Assembly (NCBI RefSeq): GCF_002979865.1
Contig: NZ_PCPZ01000001.1
Coordinates: 1,054,001 to 1,118,000 of the forward strand
Direction of reading: 5' to 3'
Length of the DNA: 64,000 bases
Origin: Arthrobacter sp. MYb214
GTDB taxonomy: Bacteria > Actinomycetota > Actinomycetes > Actinomycetales > Micrococcaceae
Shown in pieces: positions 1-8,604 of this stretch. Below the pieces are notes generated by a model, which saw only the letters and a program-made list of their open reading frames with translations, was not told where the DNA came from and made no database searches. The stretch's first letter is position 1, and each line of letters starts with the position of its first letter. Position numbers and translations under genes: made by a program.

Positions 1-1145
1 GTGCGGGCCGCAGCATCACGACCGCCGAGGCCAAAGGCCAGAGCCGCTGCCAATGCTGCGCCAATGACGATTGCGCCGAAGGCCATGTTGATGATCGAAT
101 CGGCGATACCCATGTACTTCAGGCCCATCGCCACGAACAGCGCAATTGCCGTGTAGCGGATGATCTTCGAAGCAGTAGTGTCACCCAAGAAGCGGCCAAT
201 GACGTTGGCGATGACGAAACCTGCGGCGATAATTGCTGCGCCGAAGAGGATCTTGCCGCCCAAGGCCAGGATCTCATTGAGGATATTGGTGATCGCTGGG
301 AAGTTCAGCATCTGGGCCGCCATCACACCGAAGAACAGCACGATAGCAATCTTGACGATGCCAGCGATGATTCCCGAAGCGCTCTTGCCCTCGGGAACTA
401 CGCCCCACTGGGCAACAACAGTGTCGGTACCCACGCCGTGGAGGGAGGATTCAAGTAGCTGCCCGACGAACTTGGCAATCAGGATACCCACGGCCAAGAG
501 CACCAAGGCCATGATGACCTGCGGGATTGCGGTGAAGACCAGCTGCAGCATCTGCTGAGCAGGTACCGAAATTGCCGCGATGCCCAGAACCTGTAGGGCT
601 GATATTGCGACGACTAGCAGGATCAAGGCGAAGACGATGTTGGCAATGATGTCAACGATCTTCGCTTGGGATTCGCGAGACTGAACTTCATCTACTGGTT
701 CGTTGCCTGGGGTGACCTTGCGGACCAGTCCGCTAAAATCGACAGTTCCCAAACCGGTCCTCAGCAGCTGGCGAACAATATTCGCGATGACGTAGCCAAT
801 GAAGAAGATGAAGCCCGCACCGATGAGGTTGGGGATGAAGGCCATGACGCCGCCGAGCATGCCCTGCACCGGCGATAGCACTTCGGATAGAGCGAAGACT
901 TGCAGGATTGCCACGAGGCCGAAGAGCCAGACAATCAACCCCGCGACCTTGCCCAGGGATTGGCCTATTTGTTCTCCGTCATTGCCCTGCCTTTGCAGGA
1001 ACTTCACCCTGTTCACCAGTTTGGCGGCAGCCCAACGAACTATGCGTGCAACTAGCCACGTAATGATGAGGATGATTAGCGCGATGCCAACCTTTTGTAG
1101 CATCGACGCCCAGTCGATATTGCCTAAAACGTTCTCAGACTGCAT
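1..1145 (-). CDS. Mechanosensitive ion channel-like membrane protein (partial, 3' end off window)
   Basis: The minus-strand frame stays open from the window edge to an ATG at 1145, giving at least 381 residues. The protein is almost entirely hydrophobic, with repeated units of a long membrane helix followed by a Gly-rich turn (for example GAGFIFFIGYVIANIVRQLL near residue 110 and GAAIIAAGFVIANVIGRFLG near 320). This is the 'conserved TM helix' repeat architecture of small-conductance mechanosensitive channel relatives such as CmpX. It probably sits in the cytoplasmic membrane and responds to membrane tension, but that is family knowledge, not visible here. The C-terminus is missing only because the window starts inside the gene. 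Confidence 0.8.
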   Translation of the reverse strand, partial: MQSENVLGNIDWASMLQKVGIALIILIITWLVARIVRWAAAKLVNRVKFLQRQGNDGEQIGQSLGKVAGLIVWLFGLVAILQVFALSEVLSPVQGMLGGVMAFIPNLIGAGFIFFIGYVIANIVRQLLRTGLGTVDFSGLVRKVTPGNEPVDEVQSRESQAKIVDIIANIVFALILLVVAISALQVLGIAAISVPAQQMLQLVFTAIPQVIMALVLLAVGILIAKFVGQLLESSLHGVGTDTVVAQWGVVPEGKSASGIIAGIVKIAIVLFFGVMAAQMLNFPAITNILNEILALGGKILFGAAIIAAGFVIANVIGRFLGDTTASKIIRYTAIALFVAMGLKYMGIADSIINMAFGAIVIGAALAAALAFGLGGRDAAAR

Positions 1146-1439
1146 TGCTGCTCCTTCAACGTAGGGACAATCCGACCCTACGATGAAGGTTCTCCGCTGA
1201 CTAGGGCAAAGACCCATGCTCCCAGCTTGAATCATTGGACTTTCACAGCTCGAATTGCGAAAAGCTGACTATATCCCGATGGATTCAACGAATTCCGAAC
1301 AATAAGGCCCTACCGACAACCGATCCACGCAATATTAGAAAGTTCGCGGCTGCGTCCAAACCCGTGAATTGCCATGGAAGCTATTGCGGATTCAGCCATT
1401 GATCTTTATCAATCCGGCAATTACCGGAAGTCCCGCTAC

Positions 1440-1871
1440 CTAGTTGATGACTTCGCTCCGCACGGAAGCACCCAGTTCAACGGTGCGGGAGACGGTGCAG
1501 TATTTGTCATGCGAAAGCTTGACGATGCGCTCCACCATGCTGGCTGCCTTGCGGCCTTCCTCGGTGTCGGGGAACTTCAAATCGAAACCAAGATGAATGT
1601 CCTCCATCCGGCTCGCCGAGTTCTCAGAGACCTTGTAGCCGCCCGCTTTGACTTCGAATTTCTCAGGCTCGCTTCTCCTGGTGGTCGCCACATCAACATC
1701 AATTGCGGAACACCCTGCGATGGCAGCAAGCAGCAACTCCACCGGGGTTAGCAACCCTTCGCCCTGGCCGAATTCTAGGCTGGCTCCCGATTCGAGGCTG
1801 GTGGCCTTGTACTTGCGTGCCTCGACGCGTTCGATGCTGACTTCACGGATCTCACGGCTATTTTCACTCAT
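1440..1871 (-). CDS. OsmC family protein
   Basis: A 143-residue protein starting at MSENSREI. The frame is open further upstream, but that part overlaps the next gene, and the internal ATG at 1871 gives the normal OsmC length. Two conserved cysteines are visible, in LLLAAIAGCSAIDV (about residue 55) and HDKYCTVSRTV (about residue 123), the pair used by OsmC/Ohr proteins to reduce organic hydroperoxides. The spacing and YCTVS context look more like the YhfA/OsmC branch than Ohr. The gene lies about 30 bp downstream of the GNAT gene at 1903-2337 and may be co-transcribed with it. Confidence 0.85.
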   Translation of the reverse strand: MSENSREIREVSIERVEARKYKATSLESGASLEFGQGEGLLTPVELLLAAIAGCSAIDVDVATTRRSEPEKFEVKAGGYKVSENSASRMEDIHLGFDLKFPDTEEGRKAASMVERIVKLSHDKYCTVSRTVELGASVRSEVIN

Positions 1872-1902
1872 GAAACTATCGTGCCACGATCCAGGCTGAA
1901 GA

Positions 1903-2337
1903 CTACACGTGGCGCAATACGACTCGTTGCGGCGACGATGCAGTTTCCCCGGGCACAGGCACGAATCCGCAGTCGCCAAAGAACGCAATGGCAGGCTGGC
2001 GCTGGCAATCGAGATGAACGCTGATCCCGGGAATGCTGGCGATGATTTCATCCAGCAGTATGCGGCCCACACCCTTCTGGCGATCAGTGTGCCTCACCCA
2101 GAGCAGTTCGATGCGTGTACTGCTCCATGCCGCAAAGCCAACAATGCGTCGACCATGCTGGGCAATCCTGACTGAGACCGATTGGCTATAGACAGCTTCC
2201 AGGGCGACGGCCACCGCATCAATATCAGCAGCCGAGAGGAAGTCTCCCCGGCGTTCCACCGAACTGCGCCAAATGTCGAGCAGGTCAGGCACTTCATCCA
2301 CGCTCGACAGCTCGCGCAGCAGGAGAGTCTCTTCCAT
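1903..2337 (-). CDS. GNAT family N-acetyltransferase
   Basis: A 144-residue acetyltransferase. Motif A is recognisable around residues 83-98 (RQKGVGRILLDEII, the Q/RxxGxG/A acetyl-CoA pyrophosphate loop), followed by a beta strand and a FFGDCGF motif B near residue 120. The frame also has a TTG at 2358 and ATG at 2352, but an AAGGA element ends 7 bases before the ATG at 2337, so I take that start (MEETLLLREL). The substrate cannot be inferred. Probably in one transcript with the OsmC gene. Confidence 0.8.
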   Translation of the reverse strand: MEETLLLRELSSVDEVPDLLDIWRSSVERRGDFLSAADIDAVAVALEAVYSQSVSVRIAQHGRRIVGFAAWSSTRIELLWVRHTDRQKGVGRILLDEIIASIPGISVHLDCQRQPAIAFFGDCGFVPVPGETASSPQRVVLRHV

Positions 2338-2458
2338 GCCATATTCCTTCATGCTCAAGCGAATCCGTACTTGCTGATTCGAAATGTAGCCGGGTGCCAG
2401 CGATTCCTCAAGTTTTCATGGATCGTTGCGGCACACCAGCATGCGGTTTTTCCCCGGC

Positions 2459-3253
2459 TTAAGCCGGCTCGTTCATGCGGCCCGTGCGGTGGGCCCAGTC
2501 CCGCAATTCGGCCGCGGCCTGCTCGGGCTGCTCAAGGTGCACGTTATGCCCTGCAGAATCAAGCACGCGGATCCTCATCGAGGGGTACCGGCGCGATAGC
2601 TGCTCGGGATCCCGGTATCCGGTGATGTGGTCTTGTTTCCCGCACAGGATGGTTACCGGAATATCCAGCTGGCGTTTACGCTCCACGGGCAGAGGATCCA
2701 GGAAGTAGCGCTTGGATAGCTTGGCCATAGAGCGCAAGTTCGCGCAGTCCAGCCCGGGCAGCACCCACTGCGCGAAGCTCTGCCACGCCTGCTGCGATTG
2801 CACCACGGCAATATCGGAGAATTGCTGTGCTTGGCGGGGATCTATCCGGGCCAACAGCCCGGGATCCTCTACGACTACCTGCGCTTCGGGCACAGTGCGC
2901 CGCGAGGCATCGGGAAAGACCACTGGGGCCAGGAGGAATAGTCCTTGGGTCTGGCCGGGAAACCTGTCGGCCATCTCCTGGCAGAGCAAGGCGCCAAGAG
3001 AGTTGCCCAGCAGTGCGAACGGCCCCTCTCCCGCGGTTTGCCTGATCAGTTCCTCCAACCAGTTTGCAAGTTCTGGCAGTCCCCCGGGGTTCCCTAGCGG
3101 TGGACAGGTTCCGAAGCCGGGCAAGTCGACGTAGTGCAAGTCGAAGATCTGCGCGTTGGCCAGCTCTGCTTCCAGCGGCTTGAGGATACGGTGGTCTACC
3201 CCGTTGCCATGCACCATGAACAACGGGATCCTGCTCTTTGGCGCTACTCGCAT
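2459..3253 (-). CDS. Alpha/beta hydrolase
   Basis: A 264-residue alpha/beta hydrolase. The N-terminal oxyanion segment is MVHGNG (residues 13-18), the nucleophile elbow is LLGNSLGALL (GxSxG, Ser near 92), the likely acid is the Asp in LCGKQDHITGY (about 210) and the catalytic His lies in DSAGHNVHLEQPEQ (about 240). All triad positions are present, so it should be active as an esterase or similar hydrolase; the substrate is unknown. The frame extends to 3577, but that part is antisense-like overprinting of the YhhN gene. The ATG at 3253 overlaps the YhhN stop by 10 bases, indicating translational coupling. Confidence 0.85.
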   Translation of the reverse strand: MRVAPKSRIPLFMVHGNGVDHRILKPLEAELANAQIFDLHYVDLPGFGTCPPLGNPGGLPELANWLEELIRQTAGEGPFALLGNSLGALLCQEMADRFPGQTQGLFLLAPVVFPDASRRTVPEAQVVVEDPGLLARIDPRQAQQFSDIAVVQSQQAWQSFAQWVLPGLDCANLRSMAKLSKRYFLDPLPVERKRQLDIPVTILCGKQDHITGYRDPEQLSRRYPSMRIRVLDSAGHNVHLEQPEQAAAELRDWAHRTGRMNEPA

Positions 3254-3963
3254 TTCACCGTGCTCTTCTCCTGTGCCTCGCGCTGGCTCGCAGCGTAGCT
3301 GATCATCCATTGGCCAGCTACGTAGGTGAGCATAATCCAGAATCCCATTCCGGGGACATCGATATCCGCAAATGAGCGCAGTGCGATCAAGGAATCGGAG
3401 AGGAAGAATATTGCGCCGCCGAAGCCTGCGATCGGACCCAGCCCGGTACTGAGGATGGCCATCATCATCAATGCCAAGCCATAGATGATCACCGGGGCGA
3501 GCAGCACTCCCGCACCGGGTAAGCAGAGGACCAGCAGCAGGGCAAATGCGGCAAGATAAGGAAGCGGCATCCACCAATGGCGCAGTATCGAAGATTTCCA
3601 GTATCTTGCCAGAGCGGCGATGTAGAAGAACTGCGCAACCAGGAATGCGCTAACCATGGCCAGGAATGCAGAATCGCCGTCCATGAACCGGGGCAAGGTG
3701 TCACCGACCCAGGAGAAGAAAAGGGCTATGAGCACCAGCCGGATCAGTGTGCCACGCGGCGAGGTGGTGAGGGCGAGAACCGTTCCTGCCAACAGCGGCA
3801 TCAGCAGGATCTGCGTGGCGTCCGCCAGCAACCCCGAAGGCCAGAACAGTTGTGCCAGCAAATGGGTGGCAGTTGCGAGCAGGAGCGCCAGAGCCGCGAT
3901 CCCGCGGCGTGACTGCCCCGGGATCACCGCAACGGTGTGCTCATTGCCTAGGTGTGGTTGCAC
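3244..3963 (-). CDS. YhhN/TMEM86 family membrane protein (lysoplasmalogenase-like)
   Basis: A 239-residue polytopic protein with about eight hydrophobic segments. Conserved YhhN signatures include LFFSWVGDTLPRF (about residues 79-91), the IFFLSDSLIAL segment (about 186-196) and a C-terminal TYVAGQWMISYAAS helix. Family members such as TMEM86B hydrolyse the vinyl-ether bond of lysoplasmalogens; bacterial members are poorly characterised. The start is a GTG with an AAGGAAG element a few bases upstream. It overlaps the downstream alpha/beta hydrolase, and a lipid-related pairing is plausible but inferred. Confidence 0.8.
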   Translation of the reverse strand: MQPHLGNEHTVAVIPGQSRRGIAALALLLATATHLLAQLFWPSGLLADATQILLMPLLAGTVLALTTSPRGTLIRLVLIALFFSWVGDTLPRFMDGDSAFLAMVSAFLVAQFFYIAALARYWKSSILRHWWMPLPYLAAFALLLVLCLPGAGVLLAPVIIYGLALMMMAILSTGLGPIAGFGGAIFFLSDSLIALRSFADIDVPGMGFWIMLTYVAGQWMISYAASQREAQEKSTVKCE

Positions 3964-4023
3964 TTTCTTCCTTGGGTAGTGCCGATAATTGCGTTTAGCG
4001 GCCTCGGGGCGTTGCCGGATCCG

Positions 4024-4710
4024 TCACCGGTTGGAAGCCGACGGGGCCAGGACGCAGAATTCATTGCCCGAGCGGTCCTGGAATACCCGCCATGGCAGCG
4101 TACCCCACGGACGGTCCAGTTCCTTGCCGCCCAATGCGCAGATGATTCCCAACGCGTCCTCCATGCTCTCGGCCTGTTCGAGACGCAGGTCCAGATGGAT
4201 CGCATTCTTCCCCGCAGTCTTGGGTGAAGCTTCCCGGACAAGGACCAGCCGCGGGCCCGCGCCTGATGGATGAGCCAGAACCACTGGAGACCGCGCAACG
4301 ATGTCCCATCCCAGCAGCTGCTTCCAGAATTCTGCATCTCCGGCCGGGTCAACGCAGGCCAGTTGCAGGGCTTCAAGCACCAAGCCGCTTGCGTCCTGGT
4401 CGTGGGCACGGAGCAGAAATTCGTTGCCTGCGGCATCGAGCCTGGACTCCATGGCATCCCGGTGCCGATCGCCAAGGCGTTCGCTGAAATGGGTGCCGGA
4501 TCCGAGGATCAGGTGCACGCGCTGTTGAGCACGGTCCGGGTTCCGGACAGCGGGGAAGCACAAATCCAGGTATCGCGGTCCGGCCAGCTGCAGTCGGGTT
4601 TCATAGCCGTCGGCGTTATCGGTCAGCATCTGGCACTTGAGCAGGACCTCCCAGAATTCCCCTTGCTGTTTCGGGCTTTCGGCATCGAAGACGATATTTT
4701 CCCAGTACAT
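4024..4710 (-). CDS. VOC (glyoxalase-like) protein with two tandem modules
   Basis: A 228-residue protein made of two vicinal-oxygen-chelate modules. The first begins WENIVFDAESPKQQGEFWEVLL and the second LQLACVDPAGDAEFWKQLLG (from about residue 117), each with the beta-alpha-beta 'F-W' start. The C-terminal module ends WRVFQDRSGNEFCVLAP, the usual D-P/S-x-G-N-x-F finish. Metal-binding residues are not clearly retained in all positions, so it may be a binding or resistance-type VOC protein rather than an enzyme. It stands alone and is transcribed away from the flavoenzyme gene at 4986. Confidence 0.8.
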   Translation of the reverse strand: MYWENIVFDAESPKQQGEFWEVLLKCQMLTDNADGYETRLQLAGPRYLDLCFPAVRNPDRAQQRVHLILGSGTHFSERLGDRHRDAMESRLDAAGNEFLLRAHDQDASGLVLEALQLACVDPAGDAEFWKQLLGWDIVARSPVVLAHPSGAGPRLVLVREASPKTAGKNAIHLDLRLEQAESMEDALGIICALGGKELDRPWGTLPWRVFQDRSGNEFCVLAPSASNR

Positions 4711-4985
4711 GCTTCCAGCTTACCGCTGGGGTGATTCCGGTCACTTCGCGCATTCGTTGAACCGGCCAATAATATCCACATATGGAAATTGATTATCGTT
4801 GACTTAGGCAATGGAAACAAGAATTCTTTTCGCAGGATTTCCATAAGAATTAGTTGCAATGCTAATTTCTAACACCATGATGACATGCTTGAATTTGAGC
4901 AAGTTGTTTATCTTAGTGCCATTAATTCCAATTCCAAGATTCTCCTGGCGGAAATTGGAGCATTTTCCGCCGGTATTATGTTGCC

Positions 4986-7097
4986 ATGAGCAACACGGAT
5001 TTTCCCCACCTGATGTCAGAAGGCCGGATCGGGCCTATGAGCACCGCCAACCGCATTGTCCTTCCCGCTATGGACATGAACGTTTCCGAAGGCGGTGAAA
5101 TAGAGCAGTCGGAAATCGACCACTATGTCGCGCGTACCGCCGGCGGAGCCGGACTTGTCATCACCGGCGCATGCGCTATCGCCTTCCCTTACGGAGCGGC
5201 CTCGATGAAAGAACCGGGACTGTCAGAGGACAAATACATCCCGGGCATCAAGGCACTGGCCGACGCCATCCACGCTGCAGGCTCCAAGCTGTGCATCCAG
5301 TCCACCCACCATGGCAAGGTAGCGCGCGTAGACACCGCCAACGGACGTCCAGTCATGGCGCCGAACAAGCCGGACTACAGCTACTCCATGAGCGCGCTGG
5401 CCGACTGCACCCCCGAGGAACTCGCGAAGATGGGTGCTGCCACCAAGGGCAAGCAAGCCAGCTACCACGAGATGGCCCAAGAGGACATCGACTGGCTGAT
5501 CGCCGCATGGGCCGACGCGGCAGAACGCGTAGCCAAGGGCGGAGCAGACGCCATCGAGATCCACGCGGCGCACGGATACATCCTTGGCGTCTTCTTGAAC
5601 CAGCGCGATAATCTGCGCACCGACCAGTACGGCGGCTCGCTGGAGAACCGTGCCCGCCTGGCCTGCCAGGTCATCGCCGCCGTCAAGGAACGTGTGGGAG
5701 ATTCCTTGGCGATCCTGGTGCGCGTAGCCGGAGAGGAATACGGCCAGGAAGGCGCGTTGAACCTTGCCGAATCCATCGAGGCGTCCAAGATGTTCGAAGC
5801 CGCAGGCGCTGACGGCATCCACGTGACCGGTTGGGGACGCAACCCCTTCGACAACTTCACCGACGGGCCGCTGCCGAACAAGGTCGGGGCCTACCTGGAG
5901 AATGCCGCAGAGATCAAGAAGCATGTTTCCATTCCGGTGATCGCCGTGGGCCGCATGCTCCCGGACATTTCCGAGAAGGCGATCGCCCAGAACAAGGTGG
6001 ACTTCGCTGCCATGGGACGCCAGCTGCTGGCCGACCCGGAGCTTCCCAACAAGCTGCGCGACGGAAAGCTTGACCAGGTGCGCCCATGCATCAATTGCTA
6101 CCTGTGCGTGGCGGAGAACTTCTTCGATGACACCCCGTTCTGCGCAGTGAACCCGGCACTGGGTAACGAGAAGCTGCTGCCGTTGAAGCCGGCAAGCGCC
6201 TCGAAGCATGTGGTTGTCGTTGGCGCGGGCCCTGCGGGCATGGAGAGCGCACGCGTGCTCACCGAGCGCGGGCACCGGGTGACCATCGTCGACAAGGCCG
6301 ACCGCTTGGGCGGAACCATGTGGTTCTCCACCATGACCACCCCGGATAACGAGCGCCTGCTGCGCTGGTTGAAATCCGAGCTCAAGCGCCTGCGGGTTGC
6401 GGTGAAGCTCAATACCCCAGCCACCGCGGAAACCATCCGCGGGCTGAACCCCGACCACGTCATTGTCGCTACCGGCGCCGTGCGCCCGAAGCCGGACATG
6501 CCAGGCGGCGACCTGCCCAACGTGCAGACCGGCGACACCCTGCGCGCCATGATGCTGGGTACCGCTACAGCCGAGGAAGCCGGACTGGTGCTGAACACCA
6601 TGGGCAAGCTCGGACGGCTCTCGGGCTTGACCAAGTCCCCGGAATTCGTCCGCCAGTTCACCAAGTTCTGGCTGCCGATGGGCAAGGACGTTGTAGTCAT
6701 CGGCGGCTCGCTGGTGGGACTGGAACTGGCCGAGTTCCTGGCCGAGCGCGGCCGCAACGTCACTCTGGTCCATGAGAGCCGGCAGCTGGGCTTGCCGCTG
6801 GCCATGCCGCGCCGCTGGACCGCCGTCAAGGAGAATCTCGCGCATGGCGTCAAGATCCACCGCAATGTCTCGGTCACCCGCATCACCGAGAAGACCGTGG
6901 AATGGACCGAAGGCGAAGAGCAGTTCAGCGCCCCGGCCGACATGGTCATCTACGCCGATGGCACCACCAGTGCCGCGCCGGTAGCCGATCAACTGCGCGG
7001 TGCCGGATTCAGCGTCGATGTCATCGGCGATGCCAGTGCGGTCAACTACATCCACGGTGCCGTGTATTCTGCGTGGAAGGCCACCGCCAACCTGTAG
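4986..7097 (+). CDS. Old-yellow-enzyme family oxidoreductase with 4Fe-4S and FAD/NAD domains (FadH/TMADH-like)
   Basis: A 703-residue multidomain flavoenzyme. Residues 1-360 form an FMN TIM barrel with the substrate-binding HAAHGY motif (about 193) and DNLRTDQYGGSLENR. A Cys cluster follows at about 369-388 (CINCYLC, then 11 residues, then Cys), giving CxxCxxCx11C, which resembles trimethylamine dehydrogenase more than the CxxCxxxC of E. coli 2,4-dienoyl-CoA reductase. The C-terminal half has a Rossmann motif VVVVGAGPAGMESAR (about 407) and a second nucleotide motif VVVIGGSLVGLELAEF (about 569). The substrate could be an enoyl-CoA or an amine. It is monocistronic, followed by a strong hairpin at 7121. 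Confidence 0.88.
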   Translation: MSNTDFPHLMSEGRIGPMSTANRIVLPAMDMNVSEGGEIEQSEIDHYVARTAGGAGLVITGACAIAFPYGAASMKEPGLSEDKYIPGIKALADAIHAAGSKLCIQSTHHGKVARVDTANGRPVMAPNKPDYSYSMSALADCTPEELAKMGAATKGKQASYHEMAQEDIDWLIAAWADAAERVAKGGADAIEIHAAHGYILGVFLNQRDNLRTDQYGGSLENRARLACQVIAAVKERVGDSLAILVRVAGEEYGQEGALNLAESIEASKMFEAAGADGIHVTGWGRNPFDNFTDGPLPNKVGAYLENAAEIKKHVSIPVIAVGRMLPDISEKAIAQNKVDFAAMGRQLLADPELPNKLRDGKLDQVRPCINCYLCVAENFFDDTPFCAVNPALGNEKLLPLKPASASKHVVVVGAGPAGMESARVLTERGHRVTIVDKADRLGGTMWFSTMTTPDNERLLRWLKSELKRLRVAVKLNTPATAETIRGLNPDHVIVATGAVRPKPDMPGGDLPNVQTGDTLRAMMLGTATAEEAGLVLNTMGKLGRLSGLTKSPEFVRQFTKFWLPMGKDVVVIGGSLVGLELAEFLAERGRNVTLVHESRQLGLPLAMPRRWTAVKENLAHGVKIHRNVSVTRITEKTVEWTEGEEQFSAPADMVIYADGTTSAAPVADQLRGAGFSVDVIGDASAVNYIHGAVYSAWKATANL

Positions 7098-7120
7098 TCC
7101 GATGCAACTTGCACGCCCAT

Positions 7121-7167
7121 AGGCAGCGGGCCAGCAGCATCCGGCGGATGCTACTGGCCCGCTGCCT
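7121..7167 (+). terminator. Long hairpin terminator of the flavoenzyme gene
   Basis: AGGCAGCGGGCCAG at 7121 pairs perfectly with its complement ending at 7167; an inner stem AGCATCC/GGATGCT continues it with a single mismatched pair, leaving a 3-base loop. It lies 24 bases after the stop codon. No U-tract follows, as is common in high-GC actinobacteria. Confidence 0.8.
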
Positions 7168-7213
7168 GTCGCGAATTCTTGTCCCATGGCAGGCCCAGTG
7201 ATTGAATGGGGCA

Positions 7214-8113
7214 ATGGGCCTTAGAATGCTTACCCCCGCCGCGGCGCAGGTTGCCGACCTCGTCGATGAGCTCGCCAGCTGGCAACGCGATGGCCTGCCC
7301 CTGCAGCTGCATCCCGGGGATGTGGGCTGGTACGCAATGCGGGGTCTGGAAATCACTGCGCAAAGCCTGCGGGTCTGGGCGGATCGCGAATCGATTTATG
7401 CCATTGGCCTGCTCGATGGCCCGGATCTCATGCGAATGGCCCTGCATCCGGACTACGTCGGCATCCAGCCGCTGGCCGAGCAGATCCACACCGACCTCCT
7501 CTCGCCGCAACAGCGGATCTTCCCTTCCTCATCCGCCAGCATCGAAGCCCGCGGCGCGACGGCCTTGGGCCAGGTCCTGCAGGCCAACGGGTGGGTTCCG
7601 GGCGAAGCATGGACTCCCTTGCGCCGTTCGCTGGACACTCCGGTGCATCTGCCGGAGCTTACCTTTCGGCGGGTCGATTCCGCCCAAGCCAGCCAATGGA
7701 TGGAAGTCCACCTCAATGCCTTTCGCGGCGCCGATTTCTCAGCAGAAGACTTGGCGCGTGCGGTGCAGCGCTGGCATACCATGGCCAGTACTCCCATCTA
7801 TGCCCAGGGGCAATGCCTGACCGCCTATGACAGCGACATGAACCCGCTGGCTGTCGCAGCGGTCTGGTCTGCTGGTCCCGGACGGCCAGGGCTGCTGGAG
7901 CCCATCGCGGTGCATCCGGCATCCCGCGGCCAGGGGTACGGCACGGCGATCAGCCTGGCGGCCGCTGCAGAACTGCGATCCATGGGAGCATCCAGCGCCT
8001 TGGTATGCACTGCCAGCGACAACACTGCCGCCGTTGCCACCTATCTCGCCGCCGAATTCATTGCCGATAACGAATCCTGCGACTGGCATCGCGGGAAGAA
8101 CGAGGAATCATGA
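7214..8113 (+). CDS. GNAT family N-acetyltransferase (two-domain)
   Basis: About 299 residues. The C-terminal third is a clear GNAT domain: LEPIAVHPASRGQGYGTAI near residue 235 (RGQGYG acetyl-CoA loop), and a DNTAAVATYLAAEF motif B near 280. The N-terminal half is likely a second, degenerate GNAT-like fold. The frame also contains an upstream TTG at 7202; the ATG at 7214 was preferred but neither start has a strong ribosome-binding site. Its stop overlaps the start of the DinB gene (ATGA), so the two are translationally coupled. Confidence 0.75.
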   Translation: MGLRMLTPAAAQVADLVDELASWQRDGLPLQLHPGDVGWYAMRGLEITAQSLRVWADRESIYAIGLLDGPDLMRMALHPDYVGIQPLAEQIHTDLLSPQQRIFPSSSASIEARGATALGQVLQANGWVPGEAWTPLRRSLDTPVHLPELTFRRVDSAQASQWMEVHLNAFRGADFSAEDLARAVQRWHTMASTPIYAQGQCLTAYDSDMNPLAVAAVWSAGPGRPGLLEPIAVHPASRGQGYGTAISLAAAAELRSMGASSALVCTASDNTAAVATYLAAEFIADNESCDWHRGKNEES

Positions 8114-8604
8114 AAGTCTCCGAGCTCCTGTCAGACTTGGCCCAGCGGACAATTGACGCGGCACGCGCGCTTCCGCAGCTGGGCAATGAACAGCTCAACG
8201 CGCACCCGGGCAACCACCCCAACTCCATTGCATGGCTTCTCTGGCATTCAGGGCGCGAAGCAGATATCCAGCTCTCGGCGCTGAGCGGTCAGCCTGAACT
8301 CTGGGAGCAGTTCCGGGACCGCTTCAATTTGGGCGAGCTCGGCGATTCGATGGGCTTCGGGCACAGCGCCGAGCAGGCTCGCTCGATCATCGTCAACGAC
8401 CAGCAGCTGCTCCTGGACTATTTGGAGGCGTGCTTTTCCGCGCTCGGCGGCTACGCCTCAAGACTGCGCGAGGACGAACTCGACGAAATCATTGATCGAA
8501 GCTGGGACCCGGCGGTTACCCGTGGGGTGCGCTTGGTATCGATCATTGACGACGCCTCGGTCCATGTCGGGCAGGCTGCCTATGCCGCTGGCGCCTTGGG
8601 CTAG
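8110..8604 (+). CDS. DinB/mycothiol-transferase-like (DUF664) protein
   Basis: A 164-residue four-helix DinB-type protein. Two metal-ligand histidines are visible in WLLWHSGREAD (about residue 46) and DDASVHVGQAAYAAG (about 151), the HxxxxD...HxGQ arrangement of the DinB/mycothiol-dependent S-transferase superfamily. In actinobacteria such proteins often use mycothiol for detoxification; the substrate here is unknown. It is coupled to the preceding GNAT gene by an ATGA overlap, and its 3' end overlaps the convergent membrane protein gene by 4 bases. Confidence 0.75.
   Translation: MKVSELLSDLAQRTIDAARALPQLGNEQLNAHPGNHPNSIAWLLWHSGREADIQLSALSGQPELWEQFRDRFNLGELGDSMGFGHSAEQARSIIVNDQQLLLDYLEACFSALGGYASRLREDELDEIIDRSWDPAVTRGVRLVSIIDDASVHVGQAAYAAGALG

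Noticed and set aside
4859-5098. Short plus-strand frame across the promoter of the flavoenzyme gene
   Set aside because: It overlaps the true start at 4986 in a different frame and contains no recognisable sequence.
5223-7214. 663-codon open frame on the minus strand
   Set aside because: It is antisense to the flavoenzyme gene 4986-7097, which has full family motifs. The antisense translation is rich in His, Gly and Arg with no domain pattern.
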